Positions 16,176 through 24,112 of a stretch of DNA of 64,000 bases are shown piece after piece (the first letter of the stretch is position 1; each line of letters starts with the position of its first letter). The notes below the pieces were generated by a model that saw nothing but the letters and a program-made list of their open reading frames with translations, was not told the origin of the DNA and ran no database searches. Source of the stretch: Nocardioides sp. YIM 152315 (GTDB lineage: Bacteria > Actinomycetota > Actinomycetes > Propionibacteriales > Nocardioidaceae); the NCBI RefSeq assembly GCF_029210375.1, contig NZ_JARGER010000018.1:124001-188000 (forward strand), given 5' to 3'. The translations under genes and the position numbers were made by a program.

Positions 16176-17408
16176 GTGAGCACGATTGCGACCTTCGTCG
16201 GCAACCAGATCAGCGCGTGGGCGACCCGGGACGGCCTCGACCTGCGCAAGCTCCGCTTCGTCCCGGGCGTCGCCAAGTATCCACTGCAGCGCGACGGCGT
16301 CGACCCGGTGCCCCGGCTCGTCGCGGCGGAGCCGGTCACCCGGCTGGTCAGCCTGTTCGGGACGGACGTCTGGCTGGTCAGCGGGTACGACGCGGCCCGG
16401 TCGGTGCTCGCCGACGGGCAGACCTACAGCAACGACCTGCGGCCGCTGGTCTCGCGCGGCGGCCGCACCGCCGCCGAGCAGATCGGTGGGCTCGGGATGA
16501 CGGACCCGCCCGACCACACGACGCTGCGGCGACTCCTCACGCCCGAGTTCACCCGTCGCCGGCTGGCGCGCCTGCAGCCGAGCATCGAGCGCATCGTCGA
16601 GGAGCGGCTCGACGCGATGGCGCGGCAGCGCGGTCGGGTCGACCTGGTCGCGGAGTTCGCGTTCCCGGTGCCGTTCGAGGTGATCTGCGAGCTGCTCGGC
16701 CTCCCGGCCGGCGACCGGGCCGCCTTCCGCCGACTGGGCGTCGCCAGGTTCGACCTGAGCAAGGGCAGCGCGGGCTCGTTCGGGGCGGCCGCCGCGTCGC
16801 GCGGCTTCCTGATCGACGCCGTGGCCCGCCAGCGCCGTGACCCGGGCGACGGGCTGATCGGGGCGCTGCTGCGCGAGCACGGCGACGAGCTCGACGACAC
16901 GGCGCTCGGCGGCCTGGCCGACGGCGTCTTCCTGGGCGGCTACGAGACCTCCGCCAGCATGCTCGCCCTGTCGGCGCACGTGCTGATGGAGCATCCGGAC
17001 GTCCGCGCCAGGATCGTCGCCGACCCGGACGCGGTGGACGAGACGGTCGAGGAGCTGCTGCGGCACCTGACCGTCGTCCAGGTGGCGTTCCCGCGCTTCG
17101 CCCGCTTCGACCACCAGCTGTCCGGTCAGCACATCCGCCGCGGTGACGCGGTGCTCGTGTCGCTGCTGGGCGCCAACCGGGACCTTGCTCCGGACTTCGC
17201 GCCCGGACGCGACGGCGCTGGCCACCTGGCCTTCGGCCACGGCATGCACCGCTGCATCGGCGCGGAGCTCGCGCGGATGGAGCTGCGCACCGCGCTGCCG
17301 GCGCTGGCGGCGCGGTTCCCGCACCTGCGCCCGGCCACCCGGCGGCTCCGCTTCCGCAAGCTCTCGGCGGTGTACGGCGTCGACCGGCTGCCCGTGCGGC
17401 TCCGCTAA
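16176..17408 (+). CDS. Cytochrome P450
   Basis: A 410-residue soluble haem-thiolate monooxygenase of the bacterial CYP type. Visible landmarks are the C-helix DPPDHTTLRRLL near residue 109, the I-helix GGYETS near 254-259 for oxygen activation, the ExxR in EELLR near 291, and the haem-binding loop FGHGMHRCIG near 353-362 with the axial cysteine at about 360. The start is GTG. No ferredoxin or reductase gene is adjacent, so electrons must come from elsewhere. It converges on the TetR regulator with a 4-bp overlap. Substrate unknown. Confidence 0.95.
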   Translation: MSTIATFVGNQISAWATRDGLDLRKLRFVPGVAKYPLQRDGVDPVPRLVAAEPVTRLVSLFGTDVWLVSGYDAARSVLADGQTYSNDLRPLVSRGGRTAAEQIGGLGMTDPPDHTTLRRLLTPEFTRRRLARLQPSIERIVEERLDAMARQRGRVDLVAEFAFPVPFEVICELLGLPAGDRAAFRRLGVARFDLSKGSAGSFGAAAASRGFLIDAVARQRRDPGDGLIGALLREHGDELDDTALGGLADGVFLGGYETSASMLALSAHVLMEHPDVRARIVADPDAVDETVEELLRHLTVVQVAFPRFARFDHQLSGQHIRRGDAVLVSLLGANRDLAPDFAPGRDGAGHLAFGHGMHRCIGAELARMELRTALPALAARFPHLRPATRRLRFRKLSAVYGVDRLPVRLR

Positions 17409-18097
17409 CCGATCCCCAGGTCGGCGACGAGCTGGTCGACGACGTGGGCGAAGTGGGCGTCGTAGTCGAGGACGCCGCGGTACATGTGCCCGAACAGCTC
17501 GAGGCTGAGGTGGCCGAACACCGTCGACCACGCCATCAGCCACCGGACCGTGCGCTCGTCGGCGACGGGGGAGTCGAGCGCCTCGCGGACGCCGGCGAGC
17601 GCGTCGTGCTCCGCGGTCGCCACGGTGCGGGCGGGGGCGCCGAGCGGCCGGTCGGTCTCCTCGGCGGCCTGGGCCAGCCGGAGGAACGCGCCGGTCACGC
17701 GCGCCGCCGACGGGACCGTCGTCTCCGGCGCCGCGTAGCCGGGGACGGGGGAGCCGTAGAGCAGGGCGTACTCGTGCGGGTTCGCGCGCGCCCAGTCGTG
17801 GATCGCGTGGACGACGGCGCGGAAGCGGCCCGCGAGGTCGTCCCGATCCGGCACGGACCCGTCGGCCGCCTCGACCGCATCGCCCAGCTCGTCGTACGAC
17901 TCGACGATGAGCGCCGTCAGCAGGTCGTCGCGGCTGGGGAAGTAGCGGTAGACCGCCGAGGACACCATGCCGACCTCGCGGGCGATGGCGCGCAACGACA
18001 GGGCCGCCGGTCCGACCTCGGCGAGGTGTCGGCGGCCCGTCTGCTGGATGGCCCGGGTGGTCTCGATGCGGTTCTCGGCGCGGGAGCGTGGCGTCAC
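17405..18097 (-). CDS. TetR/AcrR family transcriptional regulator
   Basis: A DNA-binding repressor-type protein of 230 residues from the GTG for VTPRSRAENR; an ATG at 18115 would add six residues. The helix-turn-helix is LSLRAIAREVGMVSSAVYRYF near residues 35-55, followed by PSRDDLLTALI. The remainder is an all-helical ligand-binding domain. It is divergent from the epimerase gene, and two identical 13-bp palindromes occupy the spacer, which makes autoregulation and control of the epimerase likely. It overlaps the P450 gene tail to tail by 4 bp. Confidence 0.92.
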   Translation of the reverse strand: MTPRSRAENRIETTRAIQQTGRRHLAEVGPAALSLRAIAREVGMVSSAVYRYFPSRDDLLTALIVESYDELGDAVEAADGSVPDRDDLAGRFRAVVHAIHDWARANPHEYALLYGSPVPGYAAPETTVPSAARVTGAFLRLAQAAEETDRPLGAPARTVATAEHDALAGVREALDSPVADERTVRWLMAWSTVFGHLSLELFGHMYRGVLDYDAHFAHVVDQLVADLGIG

Positions 18098-18119
18098 GGG
18101 ACCACCATCGCACATTTCG

Positions 18120-18132
18120 AGAGCGGTGCTCT
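18120..18132. promoter_or_regulatory. TetR operator, proximal to regulator
   Basis: Perfect palindrome AGAGC-GGT-GCTCT. It lies a few bases upstream of the possible TetR start codons. An identical 13-mer occurs at 18171-18183, 51 bp away centre to centre (about five helical turns), so both could be bound on the same face of DNA. Confidence 0.7.
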
Positions 18133-18170
18133 TGCTTTCCGGTTCGGAGTGTGTCAGCCTTCGGGAACTG

Positions 18171-18183
18171 AGAGCGGTGCTCT
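18171..18183. promoter_or_regulatory. TetR operator, proximal to epimerase gene
   Basis: Second copy of AGAGC-GGT-GCTCT, 25 bases before the epimerase ATG and just upstream of its AGGAGG ribosome site. Its position suggests it blocks transcription of the epimerase gene when occupied. Confidence 0.7.
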
Positions 18184-18207
18184 CTTCTTGAGACTCCAGG
18201 AGGAACC

Positions 18208-19164
18208 ATGCCCGACCTGCACGTGATCGTCGGCGCCGGCCCGGTCGGCCGCGCCACCGCCATCCAGCTCGCCGGCGAGGGCCACGAGGTGCTGCTGGTC
18301 AGCCGCTCGGGGTCCGGCCCCGCGGTCCCGGGCGTACGCCGCGAGGCGGTCGACGCCGCGGACGCCGACCGGCTCACCGAGCTCACCACCGGCGCCACGG
18401 CGCTCTACAACTGCGTCAACCCGCCCAGCTACACCGTCTGGCCGACGTTCTGGCCTCCGGTCGCCGCGGCGTTCCTGACCGCCGCGCAGCGCACCGGCGC
18501 CACGCTCGTGACCGCCTCGTGCCTCTACGCCTACGGGCCGGTCGACGAGCCGATGGTCGAGGGGATGCCCGACGCCGCGACGACGAAGAAGGCGCGGATC
18601 CGCGCCCGGATGTGGGCCGAGGCGCGCGCCGCCCACGAGGCCGGCCGGATCGCCGCGGTCGAGGTGCGCGGCTCCGACTACATGGGGCCGTGGGTCGCTC
18701 CCGCCAGCGGCCAAGTCGCCCGCGTCACCGCCGCCGCGCTCGCGGGCAGGACCGTGCGGGTGATGGGCCGGCCCGACCGGCCGCACTCCTTCACCGACGT
18801 GCGCGACATGGGTCGCGCGCTGGCCGCGGTCGCCCAGGCGCCGCGCACCTGGGGCCGGGTCTGGCACGCCCCCACGAACGCCCCGCGCACCCAGGCCGAG
18901 GCGGTCGCCGACGTGTGTCGCGCCGCCGGCCGCGAGCCGGTCGCGGTCAAGCCGTTCCCGCGCTGGGTGCTGGGCGTCGGCGGCGCCGTCGTACCCGTGC
19001 TGCGCGAGCTGCGGGAGACCGAGTACCAGTTCACCCGGCCCTACGTGCTCGACTCGAGCGCGATCGCCCGCGAGCTCGGGCTCGAGCCGACGCCGTGGGC
19101 GGAGGTCTGCCGCGCGAGCGCGCTGGGGCAGCCCTCTACCCTGACGCCATGCGAGTCGGACTGA
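18208..19164 (+). CDS. NAD(P)-binding epimerase/dehydratase-like oxidoreductase
   Basis: A 318-residue Rossmann-fold protein. The N-terminal dinucleotide-binding motif is VIVGAGPVGRATA (residues 6-18). TASCLYAYGP near residue 110 matches the place of the short-chain dehydrogenase active-site serine/tyrosine, although the usual YxxxK pair is not obvious (YAYG only). The fold resembles extended SDR epimerases. The ATG follows AGGAGG. TetR operators in the upstream spacer imply ligand-induced expression. Its end overlaps coaE by 16 bp. The reaction is unknown. Confidence 0.85.
   Translation: MPDLHVIVGAGPVGRATAIQLAGEGHEVLLVSRSGSGPAVPGVRREAVDAADADRLTELTTGATALYNCVNPPSYTVWPTFWPPVAAAFLTAAQRTGATLVTASCLYAYGPVDEPMVEGMPDAATTKKARIRARMWAEARAAHEAGRIAAVEVRGSDYMGPWVAPASGQVARVTAAALAGRTVRVMGRPDRPHSFTDVRDMGRALAAVAQAPRTWGRVWHAPTNAPRTQAEAVADVCRAAGREPVAVKPFPRWVLGVGGAVVPVLRELRETEYQFTRPYVLDSSAIARELGLEPTPWAEVCRASALGQPSTLTPCESD
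19137..19142 (+). promoter_or_regulatory. Leaderless -10 box for coaE
   Basis: TACCCT lies six bases before the coaE ATG. With transcription starting about seven bases downstream of a -10 box, the mRNA would begin at the start codon. It lies inside the end of the upstream gene. Confidence 0.5.
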
Positions 19165-19733
19165 CCGGTGGCATCGCCTCGGGCAAGAGCACGGTCTCGG
19201 CGATCCTGACCGAGCTCGGCGCCGTGATCATCGACGGCGACCAGCTGGCCAGAGAGGTCGTCGAGCGCGGGACGCCGGGCCTCGATCAGGTCGTCGCGGC
19301 CTTCGGTCCGGAGATCCTCACGGCGCAGGGCGACCTCGACCGCCCCAGGTTGGGGCAGATCGTCTTCAACGACGAGGCGCGGCGCAAGGTCCTGGAGGGC
19401 ATCGTGCACCCGCTGGTCTTCGAGAGGTACGCCGCGCTCGAGGCCGCCGCCCCGAAGGACGCGGTCGTCGTGCACGACATCCCCCTCCTGGCCGAGTCCG
19501 GCCGCGCCGACACCTTCGACGCCGTGATCGTCGTCGAGACCCCGGCGGAGGTGCAGGTCGAGCGGATGCTCCGCGACCGCGGCTGGACCCGTGCCGACGC
19601 GGAGGCCCGGATCGCCGCCCAGGCCACCCCCGAGCAGCGCCGCGCGATCGCCACCCACCTGATCGTCAACGACGGCTCCCGCGAGGACCTGCGCACGCGG
19701 GTGGAGGAGGTCTACGCGGAGCTGGCGGGATAG
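19149..19733 (+). CDS. coaE: Dephospho-CoA kinase
   Basis: A 194-residue enzyme for the last step of coenzyme A synthesis, ATP-dependent phosphorylation of the 3'-hydroxyl of dephospho-CoA. It shows the P-loop GLTGGIASGKST (4-15), the conserved IIDGDQLAREV (about 28-38), the IVHPLV segment near 83 and the lid region DRGWTRADAEARIAAQ near 135-150. Length fits stand-alone CoaE; some actinobacteria carry a C-terminal extension that is absent here. The ATG is preceded by a TACCCT box at leaderless distance. It overlaps the end of the epimerase gene. Confidence 0.95.
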   Translation: MRVGLTGGIASGKSTVSAILTELGAVIIDGDQLAREVVERGTPGLDQVVAAFGPEILTAQGDLDRPRLGQIVFNDEARRKVLEGIVHPLVFERYAALEAAAPKDAVVVHDIPLLAESGRADTFDAVIVVETPAEVQVERMLRDRGWTRADAEARIAAQATPEQRRAIATHLIVNDGSREDLRTRVEEVYAELAG

Positions 19734-19747
19734 CTGGCCGAAATGGT

Positions 19748-19780
19748 CTCGACCCGCCCGAGCGCTTCGGGCGGGTCGAG
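19748..19780. terminator. Bidirectional terminator between coaE and sigma factor gene
   Basis: Hairpin with 14-bp perfect arms (CTCGACCCGCCCGA) and a 5-base loop GCGCT. It shares the core GACCCGCCCGA with the rpsA terminator at 13363-13417. Genes converge on it from both sides. Confidence 0.8.
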
Positions 19781-19797
19781 CGGCTGGCGGCCGGGTG

Positions 19798-20751
19798 TCA
19801 GGCTGCCAGGTCTGGGTCGCCGAGGCGGCGGAGCTTCTGGAGAGCCTCACGCTCGAGCTGGCGCACCCGCTCGGCGGAGATCCCGTGCTTCGTGCCGATG
19901 TCGGCGAGCTTGTGCTGGCGACCGTCGACGAGGCCGTAGCGGGAGCGGATGATGTCGGCCGCGCGGTCGTCGAGCTGCCCGACGAGGCGGTTGAGCCGCT
20001 CGCGGGACTCGACGTCGAGCACGGTCAGGTCGGGACCCGGCGAGGTCTCCTGGGCCATCAGGTCGCCCAGCGAGGTGTCGCCGTCCTCGTCGACCGGGGA
20101 GTCCAGCGAGACGTGCTCGCGGCCCCACGACATCAGGTCGAGGACCCGGTCGAGGTCCATGCCGAGCTCGGTGGCGATCTCCTGCGGCTCGGGGTCGCGG
20201 CCGAGCTGGCGCTCCAGGGTGCGGCGGGCGCCGCCGACCTGGTTGAGCTCCTCGACGACGTGCACGGGGAGCCGCACGACGCGCGCCTGCTGGGCGATGC
20301 CGCGGGTGATCGCCTGCCGCACCCACCAGGTCGCGTACGTCGAGAACTTGTAGCCCTTGGTGTAGTCGAACTTCTCGACCGCACGGATCAGGCCGGTGTT
20401 GCCCTCCTGGATGAGGTCCAGCATCGGCATCTGGGCGCGGCCGTACTTGCGGGCGATCGAGACCACCAGTCGCAGGTTGGCCGTGATGAACGTGTCGACC
20501 GCCTTGTGGCCCTGCTCGGCGAGCCACTCGAGCTCCTCCTGGGTCGCGGTCATCGGTGCGCCGCCCTTGCGGCGGCCGACGCGGCCCTCGGCGAGCAGGT
20601 GCTCGGCCATCAGGCCGGCTTCGATCGTCTTGGAGAGCTCCACCTCGGCGGCGGCGTCCAGCAGGGGATTGCGCGCGATCTCGTCCAGGTAGAGGCCAAC
20701 GCTGTCACGACCCTCGATCTCGCGCGTGGCCGGAGCGGTTCGGGTAGCCAT
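19798..20751 (-). CDS. Group 2 RNA polymerase sigma factor (SigB/HrdD-like)
   Basis: A 317-residue primary-like sigma factor lacking the long N-terminal region 1.1 of RpoD. Region 1.2 begins DSVGLYLDEIARNPLLDAAA; region 2 has [40 protein letters not shown] and [13 protein letters not shown]; region 3 has RLPVHVVEELNQV; region 4.2 is HGISAERVRQLEREALQKLR. The ATG has GGAGG nine bases upstream. A SigR/SigH-type promoter lies about 55-80 bases upstream, consistent with the stress-sigma to SigB cascade known in mycobacteria. The gene ends at a shared terminator with coaE. Confidence 0.93.
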   Translation of the reverse strand: MATRTAPATREIEGRDSVGLYLDEIARNPLLDAAAEVELSKTIEAGLMAEHLLAEGRVGRRKGGAPMTATQEELEWLAEQGHKAVDTFITANLRLVVSIARKYGRAQMPMLDLIQEGNTGLIRAVEKFDYTKGYKFSTYATWWVRQAITRGIAQQARVVRLPVHVVEELNQVGGARRTLERQLGRDPEPQEIATELGMDLDRVLDLMSWGREHVSLDSPVDEDGDTSLGDLMAQETSPGPDLTVLDVESRERLNRLVGQLDDRAADIIRSRYGLVDGRQHKLADIGTKHGISAERVRQLEREALQKLRRLGDPDLAA

Positions 20752-20806
20752 GGCACGCCCTCCTTCCGTTGTGGACGGCGCCGTTGCGCCCTCACACGTC
20801 TTCAAC

Positions 20807-20832
20807 AACGTCCACGGTGACCACAGGATTCC
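20807..20832 (-). promoter_or_regulatory. SigR/SigH-type promoter for the sigB-like gene
   Basis: On the minus strand GGGAAT (GGAAT at 20832-20828) is followed by exactly 18 bases and then GTT (20809-20807), itself followed by a second GTT. This matches the GGAAT-N18-GTT consensus recognised by thiol-oxidative-stress ECF sigma factors SigR (Streptomyces) and SigH (Mycobacterium). The predicted leader is about 45 nt. Confidence 0.65.
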
Positions 20833-20926
20833 CGCGGCAAACGTGGCTCCTTCACCCCTCACGACGTGCGGGAGGCTTGAAGAGTTGCGTCGACGGCGTA
20901 CTCTCAGGGACTTCTCAGGGGAGCCC

Positions 20927-23071
20927 TCAGGGCGTGACCCCGGCCAGGCCCATCCGGTCGAGGATCCAGGCGAGCGTGAACGACCGGTCGTGCCAGGACT
21001 TGTACCGTCCCGACACGCCGCCGTGGCCGGCCGCCATCTCGGTGCGCAGCAGGAAGTCCCGCCGCCCGACGGCGGTCGCACGCAGCCGCGCGACCCACTT
21101 CGCGGGCTCGACGTAGAGCACCCGGGTGTCGTTGAGGGAGGTCTCGGCGAGGATCGGCGGGTAGTCGACGGCGGCGACGTTGTCGTACGGCGCGTAGCCG
21201 GCCATGTAGTCGTAGACCGCCGGGTCGGCCTCGGGATTGCCCCACTCGTCGTACTCCGTGACGGTCAGCGGCAGCGTCGCGTCGAGCATCGTCGTGAGCG
21301 CGTCGACGAAGGGCACGGCCGCCACGATGCCCGCGAACCGCTCGGGCGCCTGGTTGGCGACGGCGCCCATCAGCAGGCCGCCCGCGCTGCCGCCCTCGGC
21401 GACCAGCGTGCCGGCGGTCGTCCACCCGGTGTCGACGAGGTGGCGGGCACAGGCGACGAAGTCGGAGAACGTGTGCTGCTTGCGGAGGAGCTTGCCGTCG
21501 TCGTACCACCGCCGGCCCATCTCGCCGCCGCCACGCACGTGCGCGATCGCGAAGGCCGCGCCGCGGTCGAGCAGCGCGAGCCGCGCGATCGAGAAGTAGG
21601 GGTCGATCGAGGTCTCGTAGGCGCCGTACCCGTAGAGCAGGGTCGGCACCGGCCGGGTGCCGCCGCCCACGTCCTCGCGCGATCCGCGCCTCGCCACGAT
21701 CGAGATCGGGACCCGCTCCCCGTCGTCGGCGGTCGCCCAGAGGCGGTGCTCCTCGTAGTCGTCGGGGTCGTAGCCGCCGAGGACGGGGGTGCGCCGCAGC
21801 AGGGTCAGCTCGCGGGTGCGGACGTCGTAGTCGTAGACCGACGAGGGCACCGCCATCGTCGTGTAGCCCAGGCGCACGACCGGCTGCCGGAAGCCGGGGT
21901 TGCCGGCCGAGCCGACGGTGTAGACCGCGTGGTCGAACTCGACGAGGTAGTCGTCGCCGAGCCCCTCGGGACCGAGCTCGAGGATGCGCAGCTGGGTGAG
22001 GCCGTCGCTGCGCTGGTGCACGACGAGGTGGCCGGCGAAGGCGTCGACGTCCTCGAGGCGGACGGCGGGGTCGTGGGGGATGAGCGGACGCCAGTCGCCG
22101 GGCGGGGTCGGCGCCACCGGGGCGGTCGACAGCTCGAAGTCCGCGCCGGTGTGGTTGTGCATGACCAGGAAGAGGTCCTCGCCGCCGATGACGGCGTGGT
22201 CGAGGGAGTACTCGAGCCCCTCGCGGCGCTCGGCGAAGACACGCCAGCCGGCGTCGGGGGAGTCGGCGTCGAGGAAGCGGTACTCGCTCGTGGTCTTCGA
22301 GCCGGCGGCGACGACCAGGAACCGGTCGCTGCGGGTGCGGCCGACGCCGACCCAGAACCGGCCGTCGGTCTCGTGGTGGACCAGCTCGTCGTCGGCCTGC
22401 GTCGTGCCGAGCCGGTGCCGCCAGATCTTGTCGGCGCGCCAGGACTCGTCGGTGGTCGTGTAGTAGAAGTTCTCGCCGGCACGGTCCCAGGTCGCGCCAC
22501 CCAGCACGCCGGTGATCTCGTCGCCGAGCAGGTCGCCGGTGGTCAGGTCCTTCACGCGGATCGTGTAGCGCTCGTCGCCCACGACGTCGGTCGAGTACGC
22601 GAGCAGGTTGCCGTCGGGGCTGACCGACGACCCGCCGAGCGAGAAGAACTCGTGGCCCTGCGCGAGCGCGTCGAGGTCGAGCACCACCTGCTCGCCGGGG
22701 AGGGCCGGTCGGTCCGGGGCGGTGTCCTCGGCCGGCCGGGGCGGGGTCCAGTCGTCGGGGTCGGTGACGGGGACGCGGCAGCTCGCGCCGTACTCGCGGC
22801 CCTCGAAGGAGCGCCCGTAGTACCAGTAGCCCCGGTTGCGGGTCGGCACCGACAGGTCGGTCTCGCGGGTGCGGGCCTTGATGCCGTCGAAGATGGCCCG
22901 GCGGAGGTCGGCGAGGTGGGAGGTCTGCTCCTGGGTGTGGGCGTTCTCGGCCTCGAGGTAGGCGACCACCTCGGGCGACTCCTTGTCGCGCAGCCACTCG
23001 TAGTCGTCGGTGCGGGTGTGGCCGTGGATCTCGGTGCTCGTGGGTCGTCGGTCGGCGACGGGCGGCTGCAT
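20927..23071 (-). CDS. ptrB: Oligopeptidase B (prolyl oligopeptidase family, S9A)
   Basis: A 714-residue serine peptidase that cleaves short peptides after basic residues. The N-terminal half is a seven-bladed beta-propeller (for example YEWLRDKESPEVVAYLEAEN near residues 23-42). The C-terminal hydrolase domain contains the nucleophile in GGSAGGLLMG (Ser about 562), preceded by YGYGAYETSIDP and AHVRGGGEMGRRWY, with the catalytic His in AGHGGVSG near the C-terminus. The ATG of MQPPVADRR is chosen because it begins six bases after a TATCGT box; a longer reading from 23101 would overlap the pxpA start. Confidence 0.93.
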   Translation of the reverse strand: MQPPVADRRPTSTEIHGHTRTDDYEWLRDKESPEVVAYLEAENAHTQEQTSHLADLRRAIFDGIKARTRETDLSVPTRNRGYWYYGRSFEGREYGASCRVPVTDPDDWTPPRPAEDTAPDRPALPGEQVVLDLDALAQGHEFFSLGGSSVSPDGNLLAYSTDVVGDERYTIRVKDLTTGDLLGDEITGVLGGATWDRAGENFYYTTTDESWRADKIWRHRLGTTQADDELVHHETDGRFWVGVGRTRSDRFLVVAAGSKTTSEYRFLDADSPDAGWRVFAERREGLEYSLDHAVIGGEDLFLVMHNHTGADFELSTAPVAPTPPGDWRPLIPHDPAVRLEDVDAFAGHLVVHQRSDGLTQLRILELGPEGLGDDYLVEFDHAVYTVGSAGNPGFRQPVVRLGYTTMAVPSSVYDYDVRTRELTLLRRTPVLGGYDPDDYEEHRLWATADDGERVPISIVARRGSREDVGGGTRPVPTLLYGYGAYETSIDPYFSIARLALLDRGAAFAIAHVRGGGEMGRRWYDDGKLLRKQHTFSDFVACARHLVDTGWTTAGTLVAEGGSAGGLLMGAVANQAPERFAGIVAAVPFVDALTTMLDATLPLTVTEYDEWGNPEADPAVYDYMAGYAPYDNVAAVDYPPILAETSLNDTRVLYVEPAKWVARLRATAVGRRDFLLRTEMAAGHGGVSGRYKSWHDRSFTLAWILDRMGLAGVTP

Positions 23072-23077
23072 GCCGCG

Positions 23078-23087
23078 ACGATAGCGT
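23078..23087. promoter_or_regulatory. Overlapping divergent leaderless -10 boxes of ptrB and pxpA
   Basis: Only 23 bp separate the two start codons. On the plus strand TAGCGT (23082-23087) lies seven bases before the pxpA ATG. On the minus strand TATCGT (23083-23078) lies six bases before the ptrB ATG. The two hexamers share two base pairs, so polymerase could not occupy both at once. Confidence 0.55.
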
Positions 23088-23094
23088 CGGGTGC

Positions 23095-23787
23095 ATGGCA
23101 CCGCGGACAGTGGATCTGAACGCCGATCTCGGGGAGGAGGTCACCGACGACGCCGCCCTGCTCGCGGTGGTGACCAGCGCCAACGTCGCGTGCGGCTACC
23201 ACGCGGGCAACGCCGCGATCATGCGTGCGGTGTGCGCGGACGCCGCCCGGCTCGGGGTGGCGGTCGGTGCGCAGGTGTCCTACGACGACCGGGAGCACTT
23301 CGGACGGGTCGCGCGTGACGTCTCCTACGACGTGCTCCGCAACCAGGTCGCCGACCAGGTCGGCACGCTGGCGGAGATCGCCGCCGCGGCGGGTACGGCG
23401 GTGCGCTACGTCAAGCCGCACGGCGCGCTCTACCACCGGGTGATCGACGACGACGAGCAGGCCGCGGCGGTGCTGGCCGGGTCGGCGGACCTGCCGGTGC
23501 TCGGCATGCCCGGGGCGTTCCTGCGGCGCGCGGTGCGCGCCGGGCGCGCCGCCTTCCGGGAGGGGTTCCCCGACCGGGGCTACACGCCCGACGGGCGCCT
23601 GGTGCTGCGCTCGGAGCCGGGGGCGCTCGTCGAGGAGGAGGACCGGATCGTCGCCCAGGCGGTGTCGTTGGCCGCCGACGTCGACTCCCTGTGCCTGCAC
23701 GGCGACAGCCCCGGTGCGGTCGACCACGCCCGCGGCGTACGGGCCGCCCTCGAGGACGCCGGGGTGGTGCTGCGCGCGTTCGTGTGA
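23095..23787 (+). CDS. pxpA: 5-oxoprolinase subunit A (LamB/YcsF family)
   Basis: A 230-residue protein of the LamB/YcsF family, which works with PxpB and PxpC to hydrolyse 5-oxoproline (pyroglutamate) to glutamate using ATP. Family signatures are VDLNADLGE at the N-terminus, SANVACGYHAGN (about 29-40), VGAQVSYDD (about 60-68) and VKPHGALYH (about 103-111). The ATG lies seven bases after a -10-like box, suggesting a leaderless mRNA; a GTG four bases upstream is out of frame. It is separated from pxpB by 362 bp, unusual for genes that are normally one operon. Confidence 0.93.
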   Translation: MAPRTVDLNADLGEEVTDDAALLAVVTSANVACGYHAGNAAIMRAVCADAARLGVAVGAQVSYDDREHFGRVARDVSYDVLRNQVADQVGTLAEIAAAAGTAVRYVKPHGALYHRVIDDDEQAAAVLAGSADLPVLGMPGAFLRRAVRAGRAAFREGFPDRGYTPDGRLVLRSEPGALVEEEDRIVAQAVSLAADVDSLCLHGDSPGAVDHARGVRAALEDAGVVLRAFV

Positions 23788-23790
23788 GCC

Positions 23791-23885
23791 GTCCACAGGT
23801 TGCTCCACAGGTCTGGACCGACGGGTGTGCACTGTGTGCTCCTGTGGTGGATGGCCGGGCAGGACCTGTGGATGGCGCTGTGGAC
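23791..23885. repeat. Long inverted repeat with CCACAGG units
   Basis: Arms at 23791-23813 and 23863-23885 are complementary at both ends (GTCCACAG and TCCACAGGTC) with a 5-base mismatched middle. An extra CCTGTGG (23841-23847) lies in the spacer. It could fold as RNA or bind a protein. It starts three bases after the pxpA stop. Confidence 0.6.
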
Positions 23886-24081
23886 TCCGCGGACCCCCTT
23901 GCCGGGTGTGACCCGGGCCACGTAGAACTCTCCTCACCAGCCGACCGGCAACGGAGGGCTGGGGATCGGACAGGCACGAAGGTCCGCACCGCGGGGCAGC
24001 CCGCAGCGTCCGCCCGGTGACGGGGCGGCGGGACCGGAGGACCTGACCGGTGGGCCGGACGTCACCTACCCGGCCGAGCGA

Positions 24082-24112
24082 GGGCCCCCGGTGCTCATAC
24101 CACCGGGGGCCC
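24082..24112 (+). terminator. Terminator upstream of pxpB
   Basis: Perfect 12-bp arms GGGCCCCCGGTG / CACCGGGGGCCC with loop CTCATAC. It would stop transcription arriving from pxpA, so pxpBC probably have their own promoter in the last 37 bases before the ATG. Confidence 0.7.
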
